Notes: generated from the sequence alone by a model not told the origin. A stretch of DNA of 64,000 nt from Sutcliffiella horikoshii (GCF_021991925.1 NZ_RXZI01000001.1:1041768-1105767); one strand, 5' to 3'. Positions 1 through 8,740 are shown, counted from the first letter of the stretch. Numbers and translations: made by a program.

Positions 1-980
1 CGCCCCTTTACCCGGGACATTTTTGTTGTTGTCCTGCCACAAACACATTTCTCCCTTTTGATGGAGGCAACATCGCCAGTCCTATAACGGATTATGGGCA
101 TAGCTTCTTTCGTTAAGCTTGTGAACACAAGTTCTCCCACTTCTCCCTCTGACAGGACTTCCATAGTATCCGGATCAATGACTTCCACATAAAAATGGTC
201 TTCCGCTATATGAAGGCCATCCTGCGCCTCATGGCATTCCATCGCTACACCAGGCCCAATCACTTCACTTAATCCATAGATATCGCAAGCCTTTATCCCC
301 AGCTTTTCTTCTAATGTACTCCTCATTTCCTCTGACCACGGTTCTGCACCAAAAATGCCATATTGTAAGGAGGTCGTTTTGGGGTCAAAGCCAAGATCAA
401 TCATTTTCTCCGCGATATTAAGGACATAAGATGGTGTTCCACAAATCACGGAAGGTTGAAAATCTTGAATAAGTTGAATTTGCCTTTCTGTGTTACCTCC
501 AGAAACAGGGACTGTCATCATCCCAAGTCTTTCACTTCCATAATGCAACCCGAGCCCTCCTGTAAAAAGTCCGTATCCATATGCATTATGAAGGATGTCT
601 CCTATTTTTCCACCTGCCATTGAGATTGCACGTGCTGCTATATCACTCCACATTTCAATATCCCGTTTAGAATAAGCTACCACTGTAGGCTTCCCACTTG
701 TTCCTGAAGAAGCGTGAAGTCTTGTTATTTGGTTTCTAGGTATGGAAAAAAGCCCGAATGGATAGTTCTCGCGCAAATCATTTTTAGTGGTGAAGGGAAG
801 TTTTACTATATCTTGAATCGTTTTTATATCAGAAGGAATGACATTGTTATTGGTGAATGTTTGTTTATAAAAAGGAACATTATCGAAAACTTGATGGATT
901 GTATTTTTCAACCTAGTAGATTGCAGACTTCGCATATCTGTCAAAGACAATGTCTCTGTATCATGAAGAATCATGGCCAT
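1..980 (-). CDS. paaK: Phenylacetate-CoA ligase (PaaK family), 3' end cut by the window
   Basis: Adenylate-forming ligase that converts an aryl acid such as phenylacetate to its CoA thioester in the cytosol. I translated this strand by hand. The ATG at 980-978 follows GAAAGGTGCG and opens a frame with a helical N-terminus and then the AMP-binding P-loop SSGTSGKPT. After it come ILHNAYGYGLFTGG, FGAEPWSEEMR, a DIYGLSEVIGPG block and the hinge-region IIRYRTGD, all in PaaK order. A CxCG pair precedes the window edge. The C-terminal domain lies outside. An alternative ATG is two codons in. No other paa gene is visible in the window, so the true substrate is open. Confidence 0.88.
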   Translation of the reverse strand, partial: MAMILHDTETLSLTDMRSLQSTRLKNTIHQVFDNVPFYKQTFTNNNVIPSDIKTIQDIVKLPFTTKNDLRENYPFGLFSIPRNQITRLHASSGTSGKPTVVAYSKRDIEMWSDIAARAISMAGGKIGDILHNAYGYGLFTGGLGLHYGSERLGMMTVPVSGGNTERQIQLIQDFQPSVICGTPSYVLNIAEKMIDLGFDPKTTSLQYGIFGAEPWSEEMRSTLEEKLGIKACDIYGLSEVIGPGVAMECHEAQDGLHIAEDHFYVEVIDPDTMEVLSEGEVGELVFTSLTKEAMPIIRYRTGDVASIKREKCVCGRTTTKMSRVKG

Positions 981-1194
981 CGCACCTTTCACTTTTTTAA
1001 TATAACGTATTTTTTTCGACCTATAACAATATGTAATATTACTCAACACCATAAAAATAACCTCGGAGAATGGAAATGTCAACAAATAATTCTGAATATT
1101 CATTTATATAGGCAGTTTAGGATATCGCTTATGAGGACCTTTTTCTTATTCTCAGGCCACTAACGACTCCTCTAAAGTTTATAATTCAAAGAAA

Positions 1195-1230
1195 AACACA
1201 AAAAAAACCGGCAGACATTGTCTTCCGGTT
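1195..1230 (-). terminator. Rho-independent terminator of bshB2
   Basis: A near-perfect palindrome at 1206-1230 (AACCGG arms extended through GACA/TGTC) is followed on the minus strand by a run of T (1195-1207). It lies just past the bshB2 stop. Confidence 0.8.
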
Positions 1231-1242
1231 CCCTTGTAAAAA

Positions 1243-1926
1243 TTAAACTTTATATGTCCAAAACGTTTCCCTATATAACCAATCCTCAATCTCAGGGGCG
1301 TTTTCCTTCAATTGCTTCTCCATCAACTCCACCCAGCCACTTGTTTGTGACTTGTGTGCCTTGATAGCTTTTAGTTTTTCTTCTGCGACAGAACGAATAT
1401 CGATAGTGACATCCGGCTCCCCAATCAACTCTACACTATTCTTCAAGATTGCCTTGCCATAAACAGTTGGCCTTTCCTGTTCAGGAAGTCGAGCGACAGC
1501 GATTGCCACTGCATTACTCATGGCATCATGATCGGGATGAACCCCATGGCCAGGATAAAAAGTAAGAACCAAGCTAGGCTTTAACTCCAACAATGCTTCC
1601 TCTACAATATCAGCAAGATACTCTTCATTTTCGAATTCAAGTGTTTTGTCATGCAGACCAAGCATCCTTAAGTCCTCGATTCCCATCACTTCGCATGCAT
1701 CCACTAATTCTTTTTTGCGGACTTCTGGCAAGGTTTCCCGGTTAGCAAAAAGCGGATTGCCCAGGTTTCTTCCCATCTGTCCGAGGGTGCCACACAAGTA
1801 AGTAACGGGAACACCGCTCTGGGTAAAGAGCTTGATGGTTCCTGATGAACTGAATGCTTCATCATCCGGATGAGGAAATACAACCAATACGTGTTTTTCT
1901 GCTTCCAAAGTCATCTCTCCCATCAC
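1243..1926 (-). CDS. bshB2: Bacillithiol biosynthesis deacetylase BshB2 (YojG)
   Basis: Zinc-dependent LmbE-like deacetylase of about 227 residues. The family removes acetyl from GlcNAc-malate in bacillithiol synthesis and may act on bacillithiol S-conjugates. The metal-binding PHPDDE motif stands near the N-terminus and a second HPDHD-type motif (GVHPDHDAM) near the middle. LGQMGRNLGNP resembles the B. subtilis YojG signature as I remember it. The start is either GTG at 1926 or ATG at 1923; AAGGAG lies about 9 nt before the GTG. It abuts the yojF stop, so the two are translated from one message, as in B. subtilis yojF-yojG. Confidence 0.9.
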   Translation of the reverse strand: MMGEMTLEAEKHVLVVFPHPDDEAFSSSGTIKLFTQSGVPVTYLCGTLGQMGRNLGNPLFANRETLPEVRKKELVDACEVMGIEDLRMLGLHDKTLEFENEEYLADIVEEALLELKPSLVLTFYPGHGVHPDHDAMSNAVAIAVARLPEQERPTVYGKAILKNSVELIGEPDVTIDIRSVAEEKLKAIKAHKSQTSGWVELMEKQLKENAPEIEDWLYRETFWTYKV

Positions 1927-2268
1927 TTAAAAAGGCTCCTTGCTAAGTTGTAAAGCTACGGCCAGCTTTCCTTCAGGATTCAGACCGGCAAGCAAAAGAC
2001 GTTCTTTTTCGTCCACTTCATAGTGTGTGACACCTTCCGCATATACCCATCCGTGTTCAAGCTTCAGTCCCACTCGATAAGGGCCCTTACCCACTATTTT
2101 TGCGCGTTCGTATTTTAATGGAACATTGCGGATGAACGCTCCCACCGCAAGACCTGTATTATGGTGCCCAGCATATGCACCGTTTGTTGTTTCCAAGTGT
2201 AAGAACACCGTCATATCGATGAGCTTATTTAATTCAGCTTGCACATGTTTTTGGTCAATAAGCTTCAT
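1927..2268 (-). CDS. yojF: YojF family protein (DUF1806)
   Basis: A 113-residue cytosolic protein of the family always seen beside bshB2; its biochemical role is not known to me. The start is the ATG at 2268 because GGAGGAATAAA precedes it with ideal spacing; a longer frame to 2313 has no ribosome binding site. It ends directly at the start of bshB2, so both are cotranscribed. Features include a central NTGLAVGAFIRN segment and a basic KIVGKGPYRVGLKL stretch. Confidence 0.85.
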   Translation of the reverse strand: MKLIDQKHVQAELNKLIDMTVFLHLETTNGAYAGHHNTGLAVGAFIRNVPLKYERAKIVGKGPYRVGLKLEHGWVYAEGVTHYEVDEKERLLLAGLNPEGKLAVALQLSKEPF

Positions 2269-2358
2269 TTTATTCCTCCAGAGGTTATGTACAAATTTTA
2301 TTTCTTCCTTCATTTTAATATATGTACGCTTTGAAACAAAATGGTTTGCTCAATGAAA

Positions 2359-2382
2359 GGGAGCGAAAAAAGATTCGCCCCC
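2359..2382 (-). terminator. Terminator-like hairpin after the MhqD-like gene
   Basis: GGGAGCGAA pairs with TTCGCCCCC (one mismatch) just downstream of the 2392-2985 gene on the minus strand, followed by CTTTC. The T-tract is short, so termination may be partial and some yojF-bshB2 transcription could come from upstream. Confidence 0.4.
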
Positions 2383-2391
2383 CAAATTCCA

Positions 2392-2985
2392 TCATATTAA
2401 GTCGTACCACTTTTTCGAAGCTTGAACCTCTGTATGTGTTAATTGATGGCCTTGATACTCCCAGTGTATTTCTACTTTTGATCCTGCTGCTTCCAAAAGG
2501 TTGCTAAGCTCTTCCGTTTCTGATGCAGGGCAGATTGGATCGTTTTTACCTGCACCGATAAACACCGGTGTCGTGCTTAAATCAGGAAGCTCCATTCCTC
2601 TTCTTGGCACCATAGGATGATATAAAATGGCAGCTTTTAATGCTTTTTCATAATGAAATAGAAGGCTCCCGGCAATATTTGCCCCATTCGAATAACCTAC
2701 CGCTATTACATTTTCGCGATTAAATTGATATTTTTCAGCTGCTTCAGCAAGGAAATCATGTAGTTCTTTTGTGCGGAAAATCAAATCTTCTTCATCAAAT
2801 ACACCTTCCGATAGACGCCTGAAAAAACGTGGCATACCGTTTTCTGTGACATTTCCTCTCACACTGAGTACAGAAGCATCCGGATCAAGCATTTCCGCTA
2901 GTGGAAGCAAATCCTGTTCCGTCCCCCCTGTGCCATGTAAAAGTAGTAATACTCGTTCAGAGCCTTTATTGAAAATATGCTTCAT
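2392..2985 (-). CDS. mhqD: Alpha/beta hydrolase, phospholipase/carboxylesterase type (MhqD/YodD-like)
   Basis: A 197-residue serine hydrolase of the small carboxylesterase family. Visible motifs are LLLHGTGGTEQD (oxyanion region), VGYSNGANIAGSLLF carrying the nucleophile Ser, GKNDPICP with the acid and GHQLTH with the catalytic His. In B. subtilis the relative MhqD belongs to the MhqR quinone-stress regulon; I cannot see an MhqR operator here. Start chosen at ATG 2985 because AGGAGGGAATGTTTT precedes it; the upstream extension to 3063 lacks a ribosome binding site. Confidence 0.8.
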   Translation of the reverse strand: MKHIFNKGSERVLLLLHGTGGTEQDLLPLAEMLDPDASVLSVRGNVTENGMPRFFRRLSEGVFDEEDLIFRTKELHDFLAEAAEKYQFNRENVIAVGYSNGANIAGSLLFHYEKALKAAILYHPMVPRRGMELPDLSTTPVFIGAGKNDPICPASETEELSNLLEAAGSKVEIHWEYQGHQLTHTEVQASKKWYDLI

Positions 2986-3127
2986 AAAACATTCCCTCCT
3001 AGAATAATATCTTGAATTCGAGATTATTTTAGTATAGTGCAAAAATACCTGACCGTCAAACAAAGAACCTTAACATTTGCGAATGAAAAGAATATCCTAA
3101 AGTAGATAATTGTAGGAGGCGTATAGC

Positions 3128-3631
3128 ATGTTACCATGGAACAAAATGTTTCCGTTCCCAAAAGATTATATGAAAAAGGATATCTTCAAACAAACAGACA
3201 TTGAAAACTGGATGTCAAAAGCCATGCAAGGGAAACTTCCTCCCAATCCCCAAATGCTGGGAACCACTGATTTTTTTGCTCAATCTTTAGAACTAATGAA
3301 AACAGCTCAAACAAAAAAAAAGAAGAAAAATAAAAATCCTTTCGAAGCTAATGTTTTTGAAACACATGATGAAGTGTTCATCCGTTTTCCAATTCCATCT
3401 GAAGATCAGCTGCATCAATTAAAAACTTCTTATAACACTACCTCTTTATTCATTGAAAATTTACCTACTTCAGGAAACAAACAGACCATCAAACTTCCCT
3501 GTCTCGTTAAAAAAAATAGCTCGAAGGCTAAGTATCAGGACGGAATTTTGGAAATACGTATTTCGAAAGAAACTGAACAGCCTGTCACAAAGATTCCTAT
3601 TGAAATCATAAAAAACAAACCGAAAAAGTAG
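3128..3631 (+). CDS. Hsp20/alpha-crystallin-like protein, possibly spore-associated
   Basis: A 167-residue protein with a hydrophobic, Pro/Phe-rich start (MLPWNKMFPFP) resembling small Hsp20-like spore proteins of Bacillus. A Lys-rich linker (TKKKKKNKNP, about residue 62) is followed by a beta-rich region with YQDGILEIRIS near residue 140, the alpha-crystallin 'GxLxIxI' hallmark. GTAGGAGGCG precedes the ATG. It is monocistronic, divergent from the MhqD-like gene and convergent with the secreted-protein gene. Family assignment rests on the C-terminal motif; spore association is inferred. Confidence 0.6.
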   Translation: MLPWNKMFPFPKDYMKKDIFKQTDIENWMSKAMQGKLPPNPQMLGTTDFFAQSLELMKTAQTKKKKKNKNPFEANVFETHDEVFIRFPIPSEDQLHQLKTSYNTTSLFIENLPTSGNKQTIKLPCLVKKNSSKAKYQDGILEIRISKETEQPVTKIPIEIIKNKPKK

Positions 3632-3700
3632 AGGGGGCCATCCTCTACTTTTTAAAATATATTTCTGTAAACTTTTTATAAATTCGTACATGGAGTTGTA

Positions 3701-3767
3701 CGTAGTAAAAAGTCCAATTACCGACTTTTAACAACGAAATAGCAACAATCTCTGTGAAAAGAGCCTT
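3701..3767 (-). repeat. Dispersed ~70-nt repeat with terminator-like hairpin (copy 1)
   Basis: Read on the minus strand it begins AAGGCTCTTTTC, contains ATTGTTGCTATT, and ends in a hairpin AAAAGTC-loop-GACTTTT with a T-run. The same layout recurs near 17,168-17,237 and 28,828-28,896. Here it immediately follows the stop of the 3768-4898 gene and probably terminates it. Confidence 0.65.
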
Positions 3768-4898
3768 TTATAATTGTTCCAAGAGATTTTCTAAATCCAA
3801 CGTCCAGGGCTCCTCAATGGAACCTCTATATAACTTGAATGTCACATGTCTTGATTCCGTTCCACTTGAGTCTCTATGAATATAAAGCTTCGCACTTATC
3901 GGATAATAAAGCTTTGTATCGAAATCTTGGCTTACAGGTAGATCCGAAAGTCTTTTTACAAGGTCTATCTCTTCTAAGAATTTTACTTTTTCTTCGAGAA
4001 GTGCCCTATTCTTATCATCGAGGACAGAAGCGAGGATGAACCAGTCGTGTTGATGTATCGACAGGACGGTAGCATCTACTATTTCTGCTGGAGAAAGCTT
4101 TTCTGTATGGTCAAGCCATTCCCCTGCCGCTTTTTTTATCATGATGGAGTGCGCATGATCCATCTTTCTTGATTTGTGCGTGATGCTGTCCTGAAAATGA
4201 ATGCAGAAGTGCCCTGGAAATCCATTTTGAAGTGCACCTTTCCCATGTGGCATCCCATGCATAGAGGCGGCAAACTTGTTATCTTCAGACAAAATCAGGA
4301 TTGCTCTCCGATCCCAGCTCCATATCCCCCTGTAAATGTCTTTCATTATTTTGGTATCTGCATTTGTAAGAGGTTGAACATCAGCATGATAAGATCCCGC
4401 TCTTCGTTGAACTTGAAAAGTCTGGCCAGTATCCAAATCAAGAACGGTAAAGCTACTGTACCGCGGCAAAGCGCTGTTAGCTTCATTCCAAGTGATTAGA
4501 TCTCCGTAATGCATGCCGTAGAGCTTTTTCATATCCTTGGCCAATCGATGTGCTGCTTTTTCCGGGAGTATTAATATTGCTTTATTATCTTCTAAATCAT
4601 ATATATTCAATTGATGATCCACGGCATATCTTTTTTTTCCGTCAAGGCTAATAAAGATATCTGTCGGTGGCACTGGATACGTAATGTCTTCCCATTTACC
4701 ATTCTGTATGGCTTTTCGCATACTTTTTGGTAATGGCATGTCCGTAATATATTTAGAATCCAAGGATGTTTGCGCGTGGTAAAGGGCTGTCTCCTCCTTC
4801 CCACCAAAAGCAGACACCTTACCTGGTCCAACAGGGCTATTTAGTGAATAAGCGATGACTGTAGCTAATACTACGAAAGTAATGATTCTTCTCACCAT
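3768..4898 (-). CDS. Secreted protein of unknown function with an HGxPHG...GHFCIHF motif
   Basis: A 376-residue protein with a cleavable-type signal peptide (MVRRIITFVVLATVIAYSL, no lipobox Cys). The middle has MHGMPHGKGALQNGFPGHF followed by CIHFQDSITH and a downstream DHAHSI. This His/Cys arrangement resembles, from memory, the variant catalytic region of some Firmicute L,D-transpeptidase-like proteins, but the classical SHGCIR motif is absent. An extracytoplasmic wall-related role is possible. The ATG has AAAGGAGGGATGA before it. A sigma-A-like promoter is seen at 5021-5050. I do not recognise the family by name. Confidence 0.65.
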   Translation of the reverse strand: MVRRIITFVVLATVIAYSLNSPVGPGKVSAFGGKEETALYHAQTSLDSKYITDMPLPKSMRKAIQNGKWEDITYPVPPTDIFISLDGKKRYAVDHQLNIYDLEDNKAILILPEKAAHRLAKDMKKLYGMHYGDLITWNEANSALPRYSSFTVLDLDTGQTFQVQRRAGSYHADVQPLTNADTKIMKDIYRGIWSWDRRAILILSEDNKFAASMHGMPHGKGALQNGFPGHFCIHFQDSITHKSRKMDHAHSIMIKKAAGEWLDHTEKLSPAEIVDATVLSIHQHDWFILASVLDDKNRALLEEKVKFLEEIDLVKRLSDLPVSQDFDTKLYYPISAKLYIHRDSSGTESRHVTFKLYRGSIEEPWTLDLENLLEQL

Positions 4899-5020
4899 TC
4901 ATCCCTCCTTTTCTTTTATCGGCTAATTCTTAAGACTTTCGTTTCTTTTACGGATCTTATATCAATCGTTAAAACACTAATGGCGTGCTCTTTTCCCTTC
5001 AATACTACCCAAGCCTTTTT

Positions 5021-5050
5021 ATATAAAATGTACCTTAGTTATTTTGTCAA
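5021..5050 (-). promoter_or_regulatory. Sigma-A-like promoter for the 3768-4898 gene
   Basis: On the minus strand a perfect TTGACA (5050-5045) is followed after 17-18 nt by TTTATA/TTATAT (5027-5021). The start codon lies about 120 nt further, leaving a long leader. Confidence 0.45.
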
Positions 5051-5129
5051 AAATGTAATTAAAGTATGTTGAAATTTTTTTCGTCCACATTAGTAATATA
5101 AATCTTTAGGATAAGCAGGGTGAGAAGTT

Positions 5130-5861
5130 GTGGTTGAGGCTTTGTTTTGGGGAGCAATAGCTGGTGGAGCCTTATTGCTTGGAGCTGTGGTCGGTCTGTT
5201 TGTGCCGATACCAAGGAAAATAACGGGTTTTATCATGGCTTTTGGTACGGGAGTACTTATTGGAGCCGCATCCTTTGAGTTATTGGGAAACATAGAGGAT
5301 CAAGCAGGTTACAGCTTTGTGATTTTCGGCTTTTTAATCGGAGCAGCCCTGTTCACTGGCTTGGAGTTTGTCATCAGTAGCAAGGGTGGGAAGGAAAGGA
5401 AACTCTCAAAAGAAAAAAGTGAAGGACATTCAGGTATGGCTATATTTATCGGTTCCATCATGGACTCTATTCCAGAATCGGTCATTATCGGGGTAAGTTT
5501 AATAAAGTCGAATACCGTGAGTTGGGTTATTGTACTAGCCATCTTTATCAGTAACATCCCAGAAGCACTTTCAAGTTCCGTCGGTTTACAAAAGGACGGA
5601 TATTCAAGGAAAAAGATATTATTTCTGTGGACCATTGTATTTATTTTAACCACTTTAAGCTCATTATTTGGATTCATGGTTTTTAAAGAATTAGACGAGC
5701 TATATATGTATATGGTAAGTGGTCTAGCAGCTGGAGGAATCATCGCGATGGTGGCTTCCACCATGATGCCAGAAGCCTTTGAAGAAGGCGGTCCGATTGT
5801 GGGCCTTTTATCTGCACTGGGTTTATTATGCTCCTACGTCCTATCAAGTGGAATACTTTAA
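5130..5861 (+). CDS. ZIP family divalent metal transporter
   Basis: A 243-residue polytopic membrane protein with about eight hydrophobic segments. TM4 carries the ZIP signature around HSGMAIFIGSIMDSIPESV (His then D..PE) and TM5 has FISNIPEALSS, the NxPE pair that forms the metal site. A Gly-rich GAIAGGALLLGAVVGLF opens TM1. It likely moves Zn, Mn or Fe into the cytosol; the ion cannot be read from sequence. The start is GTG at 5130 after AGGGTGAGAAG. It stands alone and shares a bidirectional terminator with yodJ. Confidence 0.85.
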   Translation: MVEALFWGAIAGGALLLGAVVGLFVPIPRKITGFIMAFGTGVLIGAASFELLGNIEDQAGYSFVIFGFLIGAALFTGLEFVISSKGGKERKLSKEKSEGHSGMAIFIGSIMDSIPESVIIGVSLIKSNTVSWVIVLAIFISNIPEALSSSVGLQKDGYSRKKILFLWTIVFILTTLSSLFGFMVFKELDELYMYMVSGLAAGGIIAMVASTMMPEAFEEGGPIVGLLSALGLLCSYVLSSGIL

Positions 5862-5893
5862 AGCCCTCATCGATGATGCTGGATGAGGGCTTT
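5860..5893. terminator. Bidirectional terminator between the ZIP gene and yodJ
   Basis: AAAGCCCTCATC and GATGAGGGCTTT form a perfect 12-bp stem around a 10-nt loop in the gap between two convergent genes. Confidence 0.8.
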
Positions 5894-5901
5894 GGTTTAG
5901 T

Positions 5902-6759
5902 TTATTGTTTAATGGCACGATCAAAAAACTCTTCGAGTGTGAGGTCATGTTCATGAATATAGGATGCTACTTCTTTGCCCACATAACGTAGATGCCATGG
6001 TTCATATTGATATCCTGTAATTACTTCTCCATCCTGGGGATAGCGAATGATGAAGCCATGCTCACTTGCATGCTCTTTTACCCATTGACCTTCCGGAGTT
6101 TCACCGAATTCTTCTGTCAAATCAAGAGCGGCAGAACGACTGGAAATGTCCATTGCCAAACCTGTCTGGTGCTCACTATGTCCTGGAATGGCCGATACCG
6201 CATTGGTTTTCTCTTCTCCCCACTTTTTTAAGTAGGAGTTGTAAATGCCATACTGGGTTTCATAGGAACGGTATCCAGAAACTGCAAATATTTCTACATT
6301 TTCCGCTTCCGCAGCAGCAAATAGTTCTTCCAAGGCATGTGCTGCTTCTTCACGCAAATATTTCTTGTCAAAGTCTCCTTCAAACGAGAATGGTACATCT
6401 GGAATGGTCAGATCCTTTGGAACATAATCGGCAGGCAACGATTGATTTTTATTTACCAACACTAGAATATTATCCGTATTTTCAATTACCTTTTCTTCAT
6501 TCAGTACAGTAAAAAACGGTTCCTCTAATACAAATTGGTTTTCATTTGTTTCAGGTGGTACCTCTGTTTGCGGATTTTCTTCCGGTTTTTCCTCTTCTTC
6601 AACTGGTTCTTCTTCCTCTGGAACCTCTTCGACCACTTCTTCCGACGCATCTTCTTCTATAAAGTACTCCCAAAACTTCCAGTTGATATTATCCAGTTTG
6701 TTGGAGCACCCTGTTAACAATAATAAAATTACCAGGATAGAGAAATGTTTCTTTTTCAT
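5902..6759 (-). CDS. yodJ: D-alanyl-D-alanine carboxypeptidase, VanY family lipoprotein (YodJ-like)
   Basis: A 285-residue lipoprotein that trims peptidoglycan stem peptides outside the membrane. The signal peptide ends in LLLTGC (lipobox). A very acidic Glu/Pro-rich linker (about residues 38-75) leads to the VanY domain. There the metal and active-site motifs GHSEHQTGLAMDIS (near residue 195) and EPWHLRYVG (near 255) are intact. AAAGGTGATTATTGT precedes the ATG. In B. subtilis yodJ also lies next to deoD; here the YjbQ-family gene intervenes. Confidence 0.88.
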   Translation of the reverse strand: MKKKHFSILVILLLLTGCSNKLDNINWKFWEYFIEEDASEEVVEEVPEEEEPVEEEEKPEENPQTEVPPETNENQFVLEEPFFTVLNEEKVIENTDNILVLVNKNQSLPADYVPKDLTIPDVPFSFEGDFDKKYLREEAAHALEELFAAAEAENVEIFAVSGYRSYETQYGIYNSYLKKWGEEKTNAVSAIPGHSEHQTGLAMDISSRSAALDLTEEFGETPEGQWVKEHASEHGFIIRYPQDGEVITGYQYEPWHLRYVGKEVASYIHEHDLTLEEFFDRAIKQ

Positions 6760-6926
6760 ACAATAATCACCTTTTTACTATTCTAATATAATCATTATGT
6801 GTTGGTTAATTGCTAAAAATAAAAGCTCCACTCAAGGTGAAGCATACTTAAACAGTGTACCACTAATCCATAACTCCGTAAAAAGATATTACTGCTAAAA
6901 TAGAAGATAAGAAAAAAGTCACTATC

Positions 6927-7334
6927 TTAATCAGCATCTTTGAACACTTTTATATATACTTTTCTCTGTCGCGGTCCATCAAATTCACAGAAGAAAATAC
7001 CTTGCCAAGTCCCTAGAACAAGTTGACCTTTATCGATGAGAATTTGCTGAGAATTCCCAAGCGTCATTGCTTTTAAGTGAGCAGCTGTATTCCCTTCCAT
7101 ATGGCGGTACTTCGGATGTTCCCATGGGTATACTTCATCAAGTCGCATCACGACGTCTTTCACCACATCGGGATCAGCATTCTCATTAATGGTGATCCCG
7201 GCAGTAGTATGGGGACAATATACGATTACATGCCCCTCTTTGATCCCAGTTCTTAGCACCAGACTTTCAACCTTATCCGTGATATCTTGCCACTCATCCC
7301 GGTTGGAAGTTTGTAAATTTATGGTATGTATCAA
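6927..7334 (-). CDS. YjbQ/UPF0047 family protein (YugU-like)
   Basis: A 135-residue cytosolic protein. The family is annotated as secondary thiamine-phosphate synthase from genetic evidence; its true reaction is uncertain. The conserved [19 protein letters not shown] block and [15 protein letters not shown] near the C-terminus are both present. The start is TTG at 7334: AAAGGATGAT stands 5 nt upstream and no ATG is available without losing the conserved MIHTINLQT start. It is flanked by yodJ and deoD on the same strand. Confidence 0.85.
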   Translation of the reverse strand: MIHTINLQTSNRDEWQDITDKVESLVLRTGIKEGHVIVYCPHTTAGITINENADPDVVKDVVMRLDEVYPWEHPKYRHMEGNTAAHLKAMTLGNSQQILIDKGQLVLGTWQGIFFCEFDGPRQRKVYIKVFKDAD

Positions 7335-7486
7335 TTATATCATCCTTTCTTTAGGTACAGTTCCTGTAGTACATTATTACACGTAATCCAAGACAGCTAA
7401 ACCATGAAATGCTCTTTTAAAGATGCACATCGCATAAATAATAACTCAGGCATAAGAGCACGACAGAATGGCATAATACGATAGGA

Positions 7487-7525
7487 TAAAAATACGTAAA
7501 AGCAACAAAGTTTACGATAATATCC
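7487..7525. repeat. Short dispersed repeat (ACGTAAAAGCAACAAAGT type)
   Basis: The stretch with ACGTAAAAGCAACAAAG and TTTACGATAAT is repeated with few changes at 28,969-29,009. The gap 7335-7536 otherwise holds no gene I can see. The unit is a weak inverted repeat (CGTAAA / TTTACG). Confidence 0.5.
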
Positions 7526-7528
7526 TAT

Positions 7529-7567
7529 ATAAAAAAAAGCCCTTGAGTGCTGGTATCTCAAGGGCTT
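7529..7567 (-). terminator. Terminator of deoD
   Basis: AAGCCCTTGAG pairs perfectly with CTCAAGGGCTT (7537-7567), followed on the minus strand by eight T. Confidence 0.9.
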
Positions 7568-7575
7568 CACAAGAT

Positions 7576-8280
7576 TTATTTTTTGATTACAGCTTCCAAT
7601 GCCACTTCCATCATGTCGCTGAATGTGGATTGGCGCTCTTCAGAAGTCGTTTCTTCTCCGGTTAGAATGTGATCACTGACCGTAAGAACAGACAGCGCAT
7701 TACGACCGTATTTTGCTGCTAGTGTATAGAGGGCTGCAGATTCCATCTCGATTGCAAGGATTCCATACTTCGCCCATTTCTCAAGCTCGCCGTTGTCATT
7801 ATAGAACATGTCGGCAGTGAAGACATTCCCGACTTTTAGATTAAGGCCCTTTTCCACTCCCACGTCATAAGCCTTTTTCAGAAGGTCAAAGTTTGCAGTC
7901 GGAGCGTAATCCACGCCACCGAATGTCAAACGGTTCATCTGGGAATCAGTGGATGCACTCATAGCCAAGATGACGTCACGCACCTTCACATCCTTCTGGA
8001 TAGCTCCGCAAGTTCCTACCCGAACCAGATTTTGTACATTATATTCACTCATTAATTCATTAATGTAAATGGAGATGGAAGGTACACCCATGCCAGTACC
8101 CTGTACAGAAATTCTCTCGCCCTTGTAAGTACCTGTGAAACCAAGCATCCCTCTTACTTCATTGTAGCAGACAGCATCTTCAAGGAATGTTTCTGCTATA
8201 TATTTTGCACGTAACGGATCTCCAGGTAATAGGATCGTTTCGGCTATTTCACCTTGTTTTGCTCCAATATGTACACTCAT
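7576..8280 (-). CDS. deoD: Purine-nucleoside phosphorylase DeoD
   Basis: A 234-residue phosphorylase that cleaves purine (deoxy)nucleosides to base and (deoxy)ribose-1-phosphate for salvage in the cytosol. It shows the family start [20 protein letters not shown], the phosphate loop region VGTCGAIQ, the [10 protein letters not shown] ribose-binding segment and the [11 protein letters not shown] catalytic Asp loop. The start is ATG 8280 behind TTAGGAGGTAACATA; an open frame continues upstream but has no signal. Position near yodJ and yodL agrees with B. subtilis order as I recall it. Confidence 0.95.
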   Translation of the reverse strand: MSVHIGAKQGEIAETILLPGDPLRAKYIAETFLEDAVCYNEVRGMLGFTGTYKGERISVQGTGMGVPSISIYINELMSEYNVQNLVRVGTCGAIQKDVKVRDVILAMSASTDSQMNRLTFGGVDYAPTANFDLLKKAYDVGVEKGLNLKVGNVFTADMFYNDNGELEKWAKYGILAIEMESAALYTLAAKYGRNALSVLTVSDHILTGEETTSEERQSTFSDMMEVALEAVIKK

Positions 8281-8446
8281 TATGTTACCTCCTAATAGCT
8301 CTTGCCATTGTTGCTTTACAACAATGACTACTATACCATATATTACCCATGTTTCAAAAGAATCTCTCCTTAAAAAAGCGCATTCTTTTACAGTTGGAGC
8401 AGAAAATAAAAGGGAAAGAAATTCTCCCTTCAGGAAGGTGATCTTA

Positions 8447-8554
8447 TTGAAAAAGAAGCTAAGACAAGCTGTAGAGCATGCTAATGCCACGAACACAACG
8501 AAAAAGAAAACTGCTGAGCCTCACACTTCCAGAAAAGATAAGCAACAAAGCTAG
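8447..8554 (+). CDS. Small basic protein, unknown (35 aa)
   Basis: A short frame starting with TTG at 8447, five nt after AGGAAGGTGAT, encoding a Lys/Thr-rich peptide ([20 protein letters not shown]...) that ends RKDKQQS. A second small basic frame follows 35 nt later. The good ribosome binding site and basic composition suggest a real gene, perhaps sporulation-related. No homologue is recognised. Confidence 0.45.
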   Translation: MKKKLRQAVEHANATNTTKKKTAEPHTSRKDKQQS

Positions 8555-8588
8555 AATGTGCCTCGTATTTAAAAAGGAGATGAGATAA

Positions 8589-8732
8589 ATGGGAAAGAAA
8601 CATCGTAACAGAATTAATGGGCAAAAGAAGAACAACCATATCAGTCCAGAAGCAATTGAAGCGGAACACGCAGCTCATAAGAAGGAACACTCACCAAAGG
8701 GCCGCAAAAACGGTCCAGGAAACCATATTTAA
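8589..8732 (+). CDS. Small basic protein, unknown (47 aa)
   Basis: ATG at 8589 follows AAAAAGGAGATGAGATAA. The product starts MGKKHRNRINGQKKNNHIS and ends GRKNGPGNHI; it is rich in Lys, Asn, His and Gly and has no membrane segment. Composition resembles minor small acid-soluble spore proteins, but I cannot match it to a named Ssp. It is probably cotranscribed with the 35-residue frame upstream and ends at a hairpin shared with yodL. Confidence 0.6.
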   Translation: MGKKHRNRINGQKKNNHISPEAIEAEHAAHKKEHSPKGRKNGPGNHI

Positions 8733-8740
8733 AACAAAAG

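Noticed and set aside
714..1163. Plus-strand open frame of 149 codons near the window start
   Set aside because: It is antisense to the 5' part of paaK, whose minus-strand translation gives clear family motifs.
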